Source: Paracoccus albicereus (lineage in GTDB: Bacteria; Pseudomonadota; Alphaproteobacteria; Rhodobacterales; Rhodobacteraceae). Taken from it: a stretch of DNA of 64,000 nucleotides. The stretch is from positions 248,001-312,000 of the forward strand of contig NZ_JAKZEU010000001.1 in assembly GCF_024359525.1 (NCBI RefSeq), in the 5' to 3' direction. The notes under the pieces were generated by a model that ran no database searches, was not told where the DNA came from, and saw only the letters and a list, made by a program, of their open reading frames with translations. The translations under genes were made by a program, and so were the position numbers. Within the stretch, counting starts at the first letter, position 1. Every line of letters starts with the position of its first letter. Shown here in pieces: positions 1 to 8,899 of this stretch.

Positions 1-1531
1 GCTCGATGTCGGATACCTTCACGTCGTTCTGGAAATCGAGCCACATCTTGTAGCGCGCCTTGCGGGTCGCCTGCGCGGGCATCACCCAGACCGGCTGCAT
101 CGCGGCTTCGTCGCGCTCCAGCTCGCCCGCGCAGCGCAGATCACCATAGGCGGCGCCGACGGCAGTGACGTTGCCCTCGCCGTCGGCGCCCAGCGGCGGC
201 CGCGCCGGATCGGGGCGGAACAGCGCCTGTGCGTCATCCCAGGTCAGCTTGCCGCCGCAGTGGGACCACAGATGCACGACCGGCGACCAGCCGCCCGACA
301 TCGCGACCGCATCGCAATCGATCGTCTCGATCGGCTGCCCCTGCCCGGCCTGCGCACAGGTGACGATCCCCTCCACCGCGCGCGAACCCTTGACCTTGGC
401 GATGCCCGTCCCGGTCATGACCCGGATACCCCGGTCACGCGCCATCTTGGGCAAGGGACCATCCGCTGCTGGCCGCGCATCGAGGATCGCAGGGACGTCC
501 AGCCCTGCCTCCTGCGCGGCAAGCGCCGTGCGATAGGCGTCGTCATTGTTGGTCACGAGGACAATGCGGTGGCCCGGCGCCACGCCGTGGTTCACGATGT
601 AATCACGGACCGCGCTGGCCAGCATCACGCCGGGCACGTCGTTCATCGCAAAGGACAGCGGCCGTTCCAGCGCGCCGGTCGCGGTGACGATGCGGCCGGC
701 GCGGATGCGCCACAACCGCTGCCGTGGGATGCCCTGATTGGGATCGTGGTCGGCCAGCGCCTCGCGCGCCAGCAGATAGCCGTGATCGTATAGACCCGTC
801 GCCATCGTCTTGCGACGCATGGTGACGTTGTCACGCCCGCGCAGATCCGTCAGCAGCGCATCGATGGCGCCCTGCCCCGCCGGACCGTGATCGACCGGGG
901 TCCGCCCGCCCCAATGCGGATCCTGTTCCAGAACCAGCACGCGCCCACCAGCCTCGGCGGCGTCACGCGCTGCCTGCAGGCCGGCGATGCCGCCGCCCAC
1001 AACCACGACCTCGGCAAAATCATAGGCCTGTTCGTAGCGGTCGGGATCGACGTCCTTCGGTGCCCGGCCAAGACCCGCGCTGCGTCGGATCACAGGCTCG
1101 AACAGGTGTTTCCACGCCGCGCGGGGGAGAATGAAGGTCTTGTAGTAGAAGCCCGCCGGAAACAGGCGGTAGAGCCAGGAATTGACCGCGCCGACATCGA
1201 CCGACAGCGACGGCCAGGCGTTCTGCCCGGTCAGCCGCATCCCCTGCTCAAGCTGGGTCGTTGTGGCGCGCTGGTTCGGCTCGAACCGACCGCCCTGTCC
1301 CAGGCCCAGCAGCGCATTCGGCTCTTCGGCGCCCGAGGCGATAGGGCCGCGCGGGCGATGGTACTTGAAGGACCGGCCCATCAGCATCACGCCAGACCCC
1401 ATCAAGGCCGATGCAAGCGTATCGCCCCTGAGCCCGCGCAGCGGGCGCCCGTCGAAGCGAAACTCCAGCGGATAGGCGCGGTCGATCAGCCGCCCGCCCT
1501 GTGGCAGGCGGAAAGGGCCCGTTTCGCTCAT
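1..1531 (-). CDS. soxA: Sarcosine oxidase alpha subunit, C-terminus cut by window edge
   Basis: This is the large subunit of heterotetrameric sarcosine oxidase, which demethylates sarcosine to glycine with tetrahydrofolate as the C1 acceptor. About 510 codons are visible; the family is about 1000, so the aminomethyltransferase-like half lies beyond the left edge. The N-terminus (MSETGPFRLPQGGRLIDRAY) leads into a 2Fe-2S-fold-like region with the motif FKYHRPRGP, and then an FAD/NAD-binding GxGxxG motif (VVVGGGIAGLQAA) near residue 190. The ATG sits in an ATGA overlap with the soxD stop, which fixes the start. The gene order soxB-soxD-soxA matches the family operon; soxG is expected just off the edge. 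Family identity is clear. Confidence 0.93.
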   Translation of the reverse strand, partial: MSETGPFRLPQGGRLIDRAYPLEFRFDGRPLRGLRGDTLASALMGSGVMLMGRSFKYHRPRGPIASGAEEPNALLGLGQGGRFEPNQRATTTQLEQGMRLTGQNAWPSLSVDVGAVNSWLYRLFPAGFYYKTFILPRAAWKHLFEPVIRRSAGLGRAPKDVDPDRYEQAYDFAEVVVVGGGIAGLQAARDAAEAGGRVLVLEQDPHWGGRTPVDHGPAGQGAIDALLTDLRGRDNVTMRRKTMATGLYDHGYLLAREALADHDPNQGIPRQRLWRIRAGRIVTATGALERPLSFAMNDVPGVMLASAVRDYIVNHGVAPGHRIVLVTNNDDAYRTALAAQEAGLDVPAILDARPAADGPLPKMARDRGIRVMTGTGIAKVKGSRAVEGIVTCAQAGQGQPIETIDCDAVAMSGGWSPVVHLWSHCGGKLTWDDAQALFRPDPARPPLGADGEGNVTAVGAAYGDLRCAGELERDEAAMQPVWVMPAQATRKARYKMWLDFQNDVKVSDIE

Positions 1532-1851
1532 AGCTTGTAGCTCCAGTCGGGGTGGCGGACGCGGACGGTGGCCTGAACATCCTCGTTCGGGCCGAAGGCC
1601 TGCGCCTCATAGGTGCCGTAGACCTGCATCGTCACGGTGTCGCGCGCGGCCAGAAACCACTTGCCGCAGCCATAGGCGTGGCGCCACCGTTCAAGCTGCA
1701 CGCCCTTGGTGTTGGTGCGGTCGAACAGGTAGGATTCGAAGGCTTCGTCGCTGCCGTCGGGACCGATGCGCTTCAGATGCGCCTCGCCGCCGGGGGCAAG
1801 TTCCGTTTCCTCGGCGCGGACGCCGCAATAAGGGCAGGTCAGGATCAGCAT
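1528..1851 (-). CDS. soxD: Sarcosine oxidase delta subunit
   Basis: This 107-residue protein is the small zinc-binding subunit of heterotetrameric sarcosine oxidase. It starts MLILTCPYCG, so Cys6 and Cys9 form the first zinc knuckle, and a later H-x3-C pair (RHAYGCGKW) completes the usual ligand set. The length is normal for SoxD. It is translationally coupled to soxA through a 4-base ATGA overlap and lies 3 bases downstream of the TfoX-like gene, so the whole group is probably one transcript. It has no catalytic role of its own in this family; it stabilises the alpha subunit. Confidence 0.95.
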   Translation of the reverse strand: MLILTCPYCGVRAEETELAPGGEAHLKRIGPDGSDEAFESYLFDRTNTKGVQLERWRHAYGCGKWFLAARDTVTMQVYGTYEAQAFGPNEDVQATVRVRHPDWSYKL

Positions 1852-1854
1852 GGA

Positions 1855-2190
1855 CTAGTCCTTCAGGGGTAGTTCGGTGGCGTTGGTCAGCGCCAGATCC
1901 AGCAAGCGTCGGCGCAGGTCGTCGTCAGCGAGCTGCGATCCGCTGATGACGACAAAACCGCCCATGCGTCGTGCGCCGCTTTGCATCGGGCCGACACCCG
2001 GCAGCCTGAGCGCCTCGGACTCACGGGGCTTGCCGACGCGATACATCATCCCGCCGTCCGACATAACGCCGGCCAGCATGTGCCCGTCACGCATGAACCC
2101 CATGCCGCCGAACATCGCCTTCTCGGAGAAATCGCCCAGATGGCACAGGTCATCGCGCATCAGGACAACCGAGCCGGGATCAGCTGCCAT
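1855..2190 (-). CDS. TfoX N-terminal domain protein inside the sox operon
   Basis: The predicted product has about 111 residues and a TfoX/Sxy N-terminal-like fold, recognised from DDLCHLGDFSEKAMFGGMGF and the later MMYRVG strand. These domains occur in competence regulators but also as small stand-alone proteins of unknown function. I prefer the start at MAADPGSV; an in-frame ATG six codons upstream (2208) is possible. The gene sits between the Ala/Asp-rich membrane protein and soxD with a 3-base gap to soxD, so it is very likely co-transcribed with sarcosine oxidase. That placement is unusual, because the standard operon runs soxB directly into soxD. A role in sarcosine metabolism is only an inference from position. 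Confidence 0.75.
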   Translation of the reverse strand: MAADPGSVVLMRDDLCHLGDFSEKAMFGGMGFMRDGHMLAGVMSDGGMMYRVGKPRESEALRLPGVGPMQSGARRMGGFVVISGSQLADDDLRRRLLDLALTNATELPLKD

Positions 2191-2303
2191 AGGTTGCCCC
2201 CCGAACATGAAACGTCCGGGACGCGGTCAACGCCGCATCCCGGACTTGGTCGTGATGGTCGGACACTCGGCGCGACCCGCGCGCCGATAGCCGTAAGCTT
2301 GTC

Positions 2304-2579
2304 TTAGTTGGCCGGAGCGGGCTGCGTCGCTGCGTCGCCAGCGGCGTCAGCCGCATCGCCTGCTGCATCGGCTGCATCCGCTGCAGCGTCGCCCGCCGCA
2401 TCGGCTGCGTCTTCCGCGGCATCCGCCGCGCCGTCAGCCGTTCCTTCGACCGTGACGTTGGTGGTGTCGCCATCCGCCATGTCGGGATCGCCCGACATGA
2501 ACCAGAAGAGCAACGCCACCACGACGACGATGCCGCCGACGATGAAGTAGAGGCCGTTGTTGTTGTTCCCGTTTGCCAT
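2304..2579 (-). CDS. Small Ala/Asp-rich single-pass membrane protein
   Basis: The predicted product has 91 residues, starting MANGNNNNGLYFIVGG after a GGGAAA ribosome-binding site; an upstream in-frame ATG at 2624 has no better site. Residues about 9-28 form one hydrophobic segment, followed by a short acidic linker and a low-complexity tail built from repeated AADAAGDA units. It is probably an N-in, C-out membrane-anchored protein with a disordered or helical acidic tail in the periplasm. I recognise no named family. It lies between soxB and the TfoX-like gene in the same direction. The DNA is repetitive in this tail, so unit number may vary between strains. Confidence 0.65.
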   Translation of the reverse strand: MANGNNNNGLYFIVGGIVVVVALLFWFMSGDPDMADGDTTNVTVEGTADGAADAAEDAADAAGDAAADAADAAGDAADAAGDAATQPAPAN

Positions 2580-2672
2580 GGTGTTTCCCTGATTGGCTGG
2601 ATCATCCGACCCACCAATTTCCATGCCGCGCGGAAAGTTCCATGCAAATTCAAAATCATCACCGCCGCCCCC

Positions 2673-3938
2673 TTAGTGCGCGACGCCAGCGGCGACGGAT
2701 TCGTCGATGAACCGTCCTTCGCGGAAGCGGTTCAGGCCGAATTCCGCCGAAAGCGGACCGGGCGTGCCCTTGGCGATCAGTTCCGCCATCGCCCAACCGG
2801 ACCCGGGGATCGCCTTGAATCCGCCCGTGCCCCAACCGCAATTGACGAAGATGCCGCCGACCGGCGTGGTCGACAGGATCGGCGAGCGGTCGCCGGTCAT
2901 GTCCACGATCCCGCCCCATTGCCGCAGCATCTTCAGGCGCGACAGCATCGGGAAGGTCTCGACCAGCGCGCGAACGGTTTCCTCGATATGGTGCCAGGAT
3001 CCCCGCTGGGTGAAGTTGTTGAAACCGTCGGTCCCGCCGCCGATCACCATCTCGCCCTTGTCGGATTGCGACAGGTAGCCGTGAACAGTGTTGGCCATGA
3101 CGACCACATCCATGCAGGGTTTGATCGGCTCTGACACCAGCGCCTGCAGCGCGACGCTTTCGATCGGCATGCGGAAGCCCGCCATACCGGCCAGTTGGCT
3201 GGAATGTCCCGCAACGACCAAGGCCAGCTTCTCGCAGCCGATATTGCCCTTGCTGGTGCTGACCGACGTGACATGACCGTCCACCGTCTCGATCCCGGTC
3301 ACCTCGCAGTTCTGGATGATGTCCATGCCCATGTCGGAACAGGCGCGCGCGTAGCCCCAGGCCACGGCGTCATGCCGCGCGGTGCCGCCACGGGCCTGAT
3401 ATAGTCCGCCCAGAACCGGATAGCGCGGCCCGTCGATGTTCATGATTGGGCAAAGCTTCTTGACCCGATCGCGGTCGATCCACTCGGTCGCCACGCCTTG
3501 CAGGTAATTCGCATGCGCCGTGCGCTTGTAGCCGCGCACCTCATGTTCGGTCTGCGCCAGCATGATCAGGCCGCGCGGGCTGAACATGATGTTGTAGTTC
3601 AACTCCTGGCTCAGCGTTTCATACAGGCTGCGCGACTTCTCGTAGATCGCGGCGGACGGGTCCTGCAGATAGTTCGAGCGGATGATCGTCGTGTTGCGGC
3701 CCGTGTTGCCGCCGCCCAGCCACCCTTTCTCGATGATCGCGACGTCGCGGATGCCGAAATTCTTGCCAAGGTAATAGGCCGTCGCCAGACCGTGCCCCCC
3801 TGCGCCGACGACCACGACCTTGTAGCGGTCCTTGGGCGTGGCCTTGGCCCAGGCGCGTTTCCAGCCGGTGTGCATCCGCAGCGCCTCGCGCGCGATCGCA
3901 AAGGCGGAGTAGCGTCGGGAAGGGGTATGGTCAGCCAT
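2673..3938 (-). CDS. soxB: Sarcosine oxidase beta subunit
   Basis: This is the FAD-containing catalytic subunit of heterotetrameric sarcosine oxidase (421 residues, close to the usual 405-420). The Rossmann motif VVVGAGGHGLATAYYL is at about residues 40-55, with the NTGRNTTIIRSNYL segment typical of SoxB after it. The C-terminal GWGTGGFKAIPGSG region closes the FAD site. The start is MADHTPSRRYSAF; an ATG 23 codons upstream (4007) adds a sequence not seen in the family. It is the first gene of the operon, with about 90 bases to the next gene. Confidence 0.95.
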   Translation of the reverse strand: MADHTPSRRYSAFAIAREALRMHTGWKRAWAKATPKDRYKVVVVGAGGHGLATAYYLGKNFGIRDVAIIEKGWLGGGNTGRNTTIIRSNYLQDPSAAIYEKSRSLYETLSQELNYNIMFSPRGLIMLAQTEHEVRGYKRTAHANYLQGVATEWIDRDRVKKLCPIMNIDGPRYPVLGGLYQARGGTARHDAVAWGYARACSDMGMDIIQNCEVTGIETVDGHVTSVSTSKGNIGCEKLALVVAGHSSQLAGMAGFRMPIESVALQALVSEPIKPCMDVVVMANTVHGYLSQSDKGEMVIGGGTDGFNNFTQRGSWHHIEETVRALVETFPMLSRLKMLRQWGGIVDMTGDRSPILSTTPVGGIFVNCGWGTGGFKAIPGSGWAMAELIAKGTPGPLSAEFGLNRFREGRFIDESVAAGVAH

Positions 3939-4122
3939 GGTCGTGCAATCTGTCCCGGGGGTTGCCCTCGTCGGCCGCAGAATGGCCGCGCCGTCAGAAC
4001 GGCTCAAGACCCATAGCGGCAGAACAATGCGGAATGCGACATGACTCGCGCGGGTTTGAGCGGTGGGGCCTTTCTAGGACACCGCAAAGCGGTTACTTCG
4101 ACCACAGGTCGAGGGAGATGCG

Positions 4123-5352
4123 ATGTTCTGGTTCTTTGCCGCAGCCATGCTGGCCGTCGTCGCGCTGGCGCTGCTGGCGCCGTTCCGTCGTCGCGCCGCG
4201 ACCTCCAGCGAGCCGGCGGCCGCCTACGACCTGCGCGTCTACCGCGACCAGCTGAACGAGGTCGAGAACGACCTGGCGCGCGGCGTGATCGCCCCCGAGG
4301 AAGCCGAGCGGCTGCGGATCGAGATCGGGCGCAAGGTTCTGGATGCAGATCGGCGCATGGCCGAGACGACGGGATCGACCAGACACGGCGGATTGGTGGT
4401 GCCTGCTCTGGCTGTGGCGCTGGCCCTGCTGGGTGCAGTCGCGCTTTACTGGCGCGAAGGCGCGCCCGGCTTTCCCGACCTGCCGCTGTCCGAACGACTG
4501 TCGGCGGCGCAGCGAGCCTATGACGCACGGCCCACGCAGGCAGAAGCGGAGGCAGCGGCGCAGCTGCCCGAGCCTGAAGAGCTTGACCCCGAATTCGCGG
4601 CATTGATGGACCGCCTTCGCGAGACGGTGCAGCAACGTCCCGACGATCCGCAGGGGCTGACATTGCTGGCGCAGAACGAGGCGCGGATCGGCAATTTCGC
4701 AGCCGCCCGTGACGCGCAGGAACGTCTGGTCGCGCTGCGTGGCGACCAGGTCAGCGCCGAGGATCTGGCGCAGCTGGCTGCGCTGATGATCGATCAGGCG
4801 GGCGGGATCATCACGCCTGAATCCGAAGACATGTTGTCCCGTGCGCTGCAGAAGGATGCGCGTAACGCCCGCGCCCGTTACATGGCGGGGATGCTCCAGG
4901 TCCAGAACGGACGCCCCGACCGCGCTTTCCCGATCTGGGCGCGCTTGCTGGAGGAGGGTCCGCCCGACGCACCCTGGATCGCGCCGATCCGCGCGGTCAT
5001 TCCCGATCTCGCCTGGCTCGCAGGTGAGCCTGACTACGCCATGCCCGATTCGACCGGCGGCATGCCGGCCCTGCCCGGCCCCGCCGCCGACGCGATGGCG
5101 GCGACCGAGGATATGACGCCCGAGGATCGCCAGCAGATGATAGAAGGCATGGTCGCCCAACTGGAATCGCGACTTGCGACAGAGGGCGGCGCCCCCGAGG
5201 AATGGGCGCGCCTGATTGCGTCACTGGGCATTCTGGGTCGGACCGACCATGCGACTGCGATCTGGGGAGAGGCTCAGGCGCGTTTCGGCGGTACGCCCGA
5301 AGCCATCGCACCGATCCGCGAAGCCGCCGAGCAGGCCGGGATCACCGAATGA
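4123..5352 (+). CDS. ccmI: c-type cytochrome biogenesis protein CcmI (CycH)
   Basis: CcmI is the membrane-bound apocytochrome c chaperone that hands substrate to the CcmFH haem ligase. The 409-residue product begins with a transmembrane segment (MFWFFAAAMLAVVALALLAP), then a short leucine/charged region (YRDQLNEVENDLARGVI) diagnostic of the family, then a second membrane segment near residues 88-108 and a periplasmic TPR-like domain. A GAGGGAGA ribosome-binding site precedes the ATG. It overlaps ruvX by four bases. Other ccm genes are not in the window. Confidence 0.92.
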   Translation: MFWFFAAAMLAVVALALLAPFRRRAATSSEPAAAYDLRVYRDQLNEVENDLARGVIAPEEAERLRIEIGRKVLDADRRMAETTGSTRHGGLVVPALAVALALLGAVALYWREGAPGFPDLPLSERLSAAQRAYDARPTQAEAEAAAQLPEPEELDPEFAALMDRLRETVQQRPDDPQGLTLLAQNEARIGNFAAARDAQERLVALRGDQVSAEDLAQLAALMIDQAGGIITPESEDMLSRALQKDARNARARYMAGMLQVQNGRPDRAFPIWARLLEEGPPDAPWIAPIRAVIPDLAWLAGEPDYAMPDSTGGMPALPGPAADAMAATEDMTPEDRQQMIEGMVAQLESRLATEGGAPEEWARLIASLGILGRTDHATAIWGEAQARFGGTPEAIAPIREAAEQAGITE

Positions 5353-5816
5353 TCTGCCCAGCGATGGAGGATTTCGCCCGTGCCATCCCCGCGGTCGGTG
5401 CGATTGCGGGGCTGGATCTTGGGACCAAGACCATCGGCGTCGCGGTCAGCGATGGGCTGCGGCAGGTTTCATCGCCCCTGAAAACCATCAAGCGCCTCAA
5501 GTTCACGCTGGATGCCACGGCCCTTCTGGCGATCGCCGCCGAGCGTAATCTGGCGGGACTGGTGCTGGGCCTGCCCTTGAACATGGACGGCTCCGAAGGG
5601 CCCCGCGCGCAATCGACCCGCGCATTCGCGCGCAACCTTGAACGTATGACGCCCCTGCCGATCTCGTTCTGGGATGAGCGTCTGTCGACCGTCGCCGCAG
5701 AGCGCGCGCTGCTGGAAGGCGACACCTCACGGCGCAGGCGGGCAGAAGTGATCGACCAGGTCGCGGCGGGGCTGATCCTGCAAGGCGCGCTGGACCGGTT
5801 GCGTTATCTCGGCTGA
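5349..5816 (+). CDS. ruvX: Putative pre-16S rRNA nuclease / Holliday junction resolvase-like YqgF
   Basis: The 155-residue product has the RNase H-like fold of the YqgF/RuvX family, which trims the 5' end of pre-16S rRNA and was first named as a resolvase. The first acidic strand GLDLGTKTIGVAVSD, the glycine loop GLPLNMDG and the FWDERLST segment are all visible, giving the conserved catalytic acids. The ATG lies in an ATGA overlap with the ccmI stop, which supports this start over the longer upstream frame; a second ATG five codons in is possible. Confidence 0.9.
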   Translation: MICPAMEDFARAIPAVGAIAGLDLGTKTIGVAVSDGLRQVSSPLKTIKRLKFTLDATALLAIAAERNLAGLVLGLPLNMDGSEGPRAQSTRAFARNLERMTPLPISFWDERLSTVAAERALLEGDTSRRRRAEVIDQVAAGLILQGALDRLRYLG

Positions 5817-5888
5817 TCCGGACACCGTATCGATGCTGAGCCACCTCGGCCGATCGACGCCCGCTTGCAAGTATCGCGGCGCGGCACC

Positions 5889-6137
5889 ATGGTGCGCCGC
5901 ATGAACGATGCCGCCCCGGTCTGGACCCGCATGGAACCGCAGAGCCCTTGCGTCAATATCTGCGTCATGCATCCGCACGAAGGGATCTGCGTCGGCTGCT
6001 ATCGCACCTTGGAAGAGATCGCGGGCTGGTCGGGCATGTCGGCCGATGCGCGTCGCGCGGTGATCGCCGAACTCCCCGACCGCAAGCCGCGACTGAAGAA
6101 GCGCCGCGGCGGCCGCGACGGACGCCGCGACCCTTAA
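5889..6137 (+). CDS. DUF1289 small Cys-rich protein
   Basis: The product has about 82 residues and carries the DUF1289 pattern SPCVNICVMHP, then CVGCYRTLEEIAGW, giving a C-x3-C...C-x2-C arrangement that may bind a metal. The tail is very basic (RKPRLKKRRGGRDGRR). Starts at 5889 and 5901 are equally possible, and the ribosome-binding site is weak in both cases. The function of this family is unknown. It is transcribed towards the cbpM-cbpA pair, whose last gene ends 4 bases away. Confidence 0.82.
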   Translation: MVRRMNDAAPVWTRMEPQSPCVNICVMHPHEGICVGCYRTLEEIAGWSGMSADARRAVIAELPDRKPRLKKRRGGRDGRRDP

Positions 6138-6141
6138 GCGG

Positions 6142-6477
6142 TCAACCGCGACGCTGCCGGATCACCGTATGGATGCGGGTGCGGACCTCATCGGGTTCGG
6201 CCGCCACAGCCTCGATCAAGGCGCGCATGTCACCCCGCATCGTGTTCAACTGATCGATCAGCGACATCACCAGCGACATGGGCTCGTCCTGCAGGTCATA
6301 GCTTTCGGCCAGATCGCACAGCAGCTGCAACCGGGCCAGATCTGCCTCGCGATAGCGGGGACCGCCCTCGGCATGGACCGGCTGCACGATCCGGGCGCGG
6401 ACGAAAGTCACCAGTCGCTCACCCGTCAGGTCGTCGATGGCAGCGATCGTTTCTGCCTCTGTATAGGTGCGGGTCAT
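6142..6477 (-). CDS. cbpM: Chaperone modulator CbpM-like protein
   Basis: This 111-residue MerR-like helical protein matches the CbpM family, which binds the J domain of CbpA and inhibits its stimulation of DnaK. The N-terminal half holds the winged-helix-type region (FVRARIVQPVHAEGGPRYREADLARL), and the C-terminal half is a helical bundle. The start overlaps the cbpA stop by four bases, the arrangement expected for a partner pair. Assignment rests on this context as much as on sequence. Confidence 0.85.
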   Translation of the reverse strand: MTRTYTEAETIAAIDDLTGERLVTFVRARIVQPVHAEGGPRYREADLARLQLLCDLAESYDLQDEPMSLVMSLIDQLNTMRGDMRALIEAVAAEPDEVRTRIHTVIRQRRG

Positions 6478-7409
6478 CGGGCCATTCCCTTGCGCGGATC
6501 ATAGCCATGCGTCGTGCGCCAGGTTTCCATGAAGGCGCGCAATTCATCGTCAACCTTGGATGGCATTGCGACGCGCAGCTCGACCTGCTGATCGCCGCCG
6601 TTCACCCCGCGTCCGCGCAGGCGCAGACGCTGGCCCGATGTCGCGCCCGCGGGAATCGTCAGGTTGACCGAACCGTCGATCGTCGGCGTCGCGACCTTTC
6701 CGCCCAGCACAGCCTCATCCAGCGTGATCGGCAGCGTCACGAGGATATCGTCGCCTTCGCGCCGGAAGGTCGGGTGATCCGCGACCGACAAGGTCAGGTA
6801 GGCGTCGCCGGGACCGGCACGGCCGCTGCCTGGCCCACCCTTGCCTTTCAACCGGATCGTCTGACCATCCTCGGCCCCTTTGGGGATCGTCACTTCAAGA
6901 TCACCGCCATCCGGCAGCGTGATCCGGGTCTTGCCGCCGCGCGCCGCGGTCAGAAAGTCCACCTGCAGGTTAAATCGGTGATCCTGTCCGCGCATGTCGA
7001 AAGGCTGGCCGCGACCAGCACTGCCACCGAAGCCGGAAAAGCCGCCTGTGCGCCCTTGTGAGCGCCGGCCGAACAGATCCTCGAACACGTCGGACAGGTC
7101 TGGGTCGCCTTCAAAGCCGTAGCCTTGCGCGTAGGGATTGCCCGCAGCTTCTGCATGGGGACGATAAGTCCGATGTTGAGGACGCTCCTGTCCCGATGCG
7201 TCGATCTCTCCCGCGTCGAAACGGCGGCGGCGTTCCGCATCCTTCAGCAGATCATAGGCGACAGAGGCGGCCTTGAACCGCTCGGCGGCAGCGGGGTCGG
7301 GGTTCAGGTCGGGATGATCCGCCTTGGCGATGCGGCGATAGGCCTTTCGGATCTCCGCATCGCTTGCGGACTTGGTCAGGCCAAGGGCCTCATAGGGATC
7401 GCCCGCCAT
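6474..7409 (-). CDS. cbpA: DnaJ-type co-chaperone CbpA
   Basis: This 311-residue type II J-domain protein stimulates DnaK ATPase. The J domain covers residues 1-70 with the HPD motif at residues 32-34 (DHPDLNPD). A Gly/Phe-rich linker follows (GFSGFGG), then two C-terminal substrate-binding beta domains (VTIPKGAEDGQTIRLKGKG and LTIPAGATSGQRLRLRGRG). There is no zinc finger, which separates it from DnaJ proper. It overlaps cbpM by four bases. Confidence 0.93.
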   Translation of the reverse strand: MAGDPYEALGLTKSASDAEIRKAYRRIAKADHPDLNPDPAAAERFKAASVAYDLLKDAERRRRFDAGEIDASGQERPQHRTYRPHAEAAGNPYAQGYGFEGDPDLSDVFEDLFGRRSQGRTGGFSGFGGSAGRGQPFDMRGQDHRFNLQVDFLTAARGGKTRITLPDGGDLEVTIPKGAEDGQTIRLKGKGGPGSGRAGPGDAYLTLSVADHPTFRREGDDILVTLPITLDEAVLGGKVATPTIDGSVNLTIPAGATSGQRLRLRGRGVNGGDQQVELRVAMPSKVDDELRAFMETWRTTHGYDPRKGMAR

Positions 7410-7466
7410 TCACTGACGCCTTTCTGTTGCTGGCTTATCAACCAGATAGGTCGGCGGCGCGTTCCA

Positions 7467-8525
7467 TCAATAGGGCTGCCCGTGATCCTTGTGCAGACGG
7501 TTGATCGACTTCACAGGATCCTCGTCCAGCCGAAGGTCGAGACCGCTGATCAGGTGATCGAGCTGATCCAGCGTGGTCGCGCCGATGATCGGGATGACCT
7601 TGAACGGCCGCGTCCGCTGCCACGCGATCGCCATGTGAACCGGGTCGATCCCGTGTTCCGCCGCCAGCGCATGATAAGCCTCGGTCGCAGCCAGCGCGCG
7701 CTTGGTCTTGCGCCCGCCCAGGTTGCCCAGACCACCCGCCGCCTTGTCCACGGATGCACGGCTGCCTTCGGGCATTGCTCCATCACGGTACTTGCCGGTA
7801 AGCAGCCCTGCCGCCAGCGGCGAATAGCTGAGCAGCGTCACGTCCTCGTTCACCGCGACCTCGGCCAGGTCGGTGTCGTAGAGGCGGTAGAGCAGGGAGT
7901 ATTCGTTCTGGATCGCGGCCATCCGCGGCAGATCGTCCTGATCGGCCACGTCGATCCAGCGGGTCAGACCCCATGCGCTTTCATTGGACAGCCCTGCCGC
8001 GCGCAGCTTGCCGTCCTTCACGGCGCGATCCAGCGCACCCAGAACGTCGCGCATGTGATCCAGCGTCTTTTCGCGATCCTGACCGGACGGGTCGAAAGTC
8101 CAGTTCTGCCGGAACGCGTAGGATCCGCGAACCGGCCAGTGAAGCTGGTACAGGTCGATGCGGTCGGTCTGCAGACGACGCAGCGATTTCTCGATGCCTT
8201 CGGTTATGGCCACCCCGTCATAAGGGGCCATATCGTTCACCGCCTGGCTGGGACCGGTGATCTTGGTCGCGATCTCGACCCGGTCGCGATTGCCTGTGCG
8301 CGAAAGCCAATTGCCGATGATTTCCTCGGACCGCCCCACCGTTTCGCGGCGCACGGGGTTCACCGGATACATCTCGGCGCAATCCATGAACGTGATGCCG
8401 GCATCCAGCGCGCGGTCCATCTGGGCGTGTCCGCCCGCCTCGTCCGTCTGGTTGCCGTAGGTCATCGTGCCAAGGCAGATCGCACTGACCTCGACCGCGC
8501 TGGCACCGAGATTCACTCGTGTCAT
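7467..8525 (-). CDS. Aldo/keto reductase (Tas-like)
   Basis: This 352-residue NADP(H)-dependent oxidoreductase has a TIM-barrel fold and the full catalytic tetrad Asp48, Tyr53, Lys88 and His129 (MDCAEMYPV, ATKITG, LYQLHWP). The insert after Tyr53 (VNPVRRETVGRSEEIIGNW) is typical of the Tas/YgdS subgroup. The C-terminal NADP-binding part reads IPIIGATTLDQL. The physiological substrate cannot be told. It is followed by cbpA in the same direction with a 57-base gap. Confidence 0.93.
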   Translation of the reverse strand: MTRVNLGASAVEVSAICLGTMTYGNQTDEAGGHAQMDRALDAGITFMDCAEMYPVNPVRRETVGRSEEIIGNWLSRTGNRDRVEIATKITGPSQAVNDMAPYDGVAITEGIEKSLRRLQTDRIDLYQLHWPVRGSYAFRQNWTFDPSGQDREKTLDHMRDVLGALDRAVKDGKLRAAGLSNESAWGLTRWIDVADQDDLPRMAAIQNEYSLLYRLYDTDLAEVAVNEDVTLLSYSPLAAGLLTGKYRDGAMPEGSRASVDKAAGGLGNLGGRKTKRALAATEAYHALAAEHGIDPVHMAIAWQRTRPFKVIPIIGATTLDQLDHLISGLDLRLDEDPVKSINRLHKDHGQPY

Positions 8526-8758
8526 GGATTGTCCTTCGTAGCTCGGGGACCGGAATCAACTGGCAGGCCCGGGCGACACCGTTTCACGAAGGGTCGGCCG
8601 GACGCCGCGCGCGACCTTGCGTCGGCACGCAGACGGCGTCAAGCGAGGGAGGGTAGGTCAGGAACGTTGAGGAAGGATCGAAGCACCAAGCCCGACTTCG
8701 CGGATCGCGCAGATCGCGATTGCACGGTGCCGCCGATACGGGCGGACAGGTCGGTCTT

Positions 8759-8899
8759 TCAGCCCGCAGCCAGCGCGATCAGCGCCGAGGCGGCAAGGAT
8801 CGCGGCCGCGACGGTCGGACCGTAGAACGGGTGCGGTTCCATCCGCGCCCCGCCGGGCTTGCGGGCGTGATCGGGAATACGATGTCTCGCCTTCGTCAT
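8759..8899 (-). CDS. Small single-pass membrane protein, 46 residues
   Basis: The product starts MTKARHRIPDHARKPGG after a GGGAAGTGA ribosome-binding site and ends in one hydrophobic segment of about 20 residues (TVAAAILAASALIALAAG). The basic N-terminal half suggests it stays in the cytoplasm, with the C-terminal tail in the membrane. I recognise no family. It stands alone between the aldo/keto reductase gene and a 600-base region with little coding evidence. Confidence 0.5.
   Translation of the reverse strand: MTKARHRIPDHARKPGGARMEPHPFYGPTVAAAILAASALIALAAG

Noticed and set aside
7125-8825. Plus-strand frame of about 566 codons opposite cbpA and the aldo/keto reductase gene
   Set aside because: Shadow of well-supported minus-strand genes with family motifs; no motif of its own.
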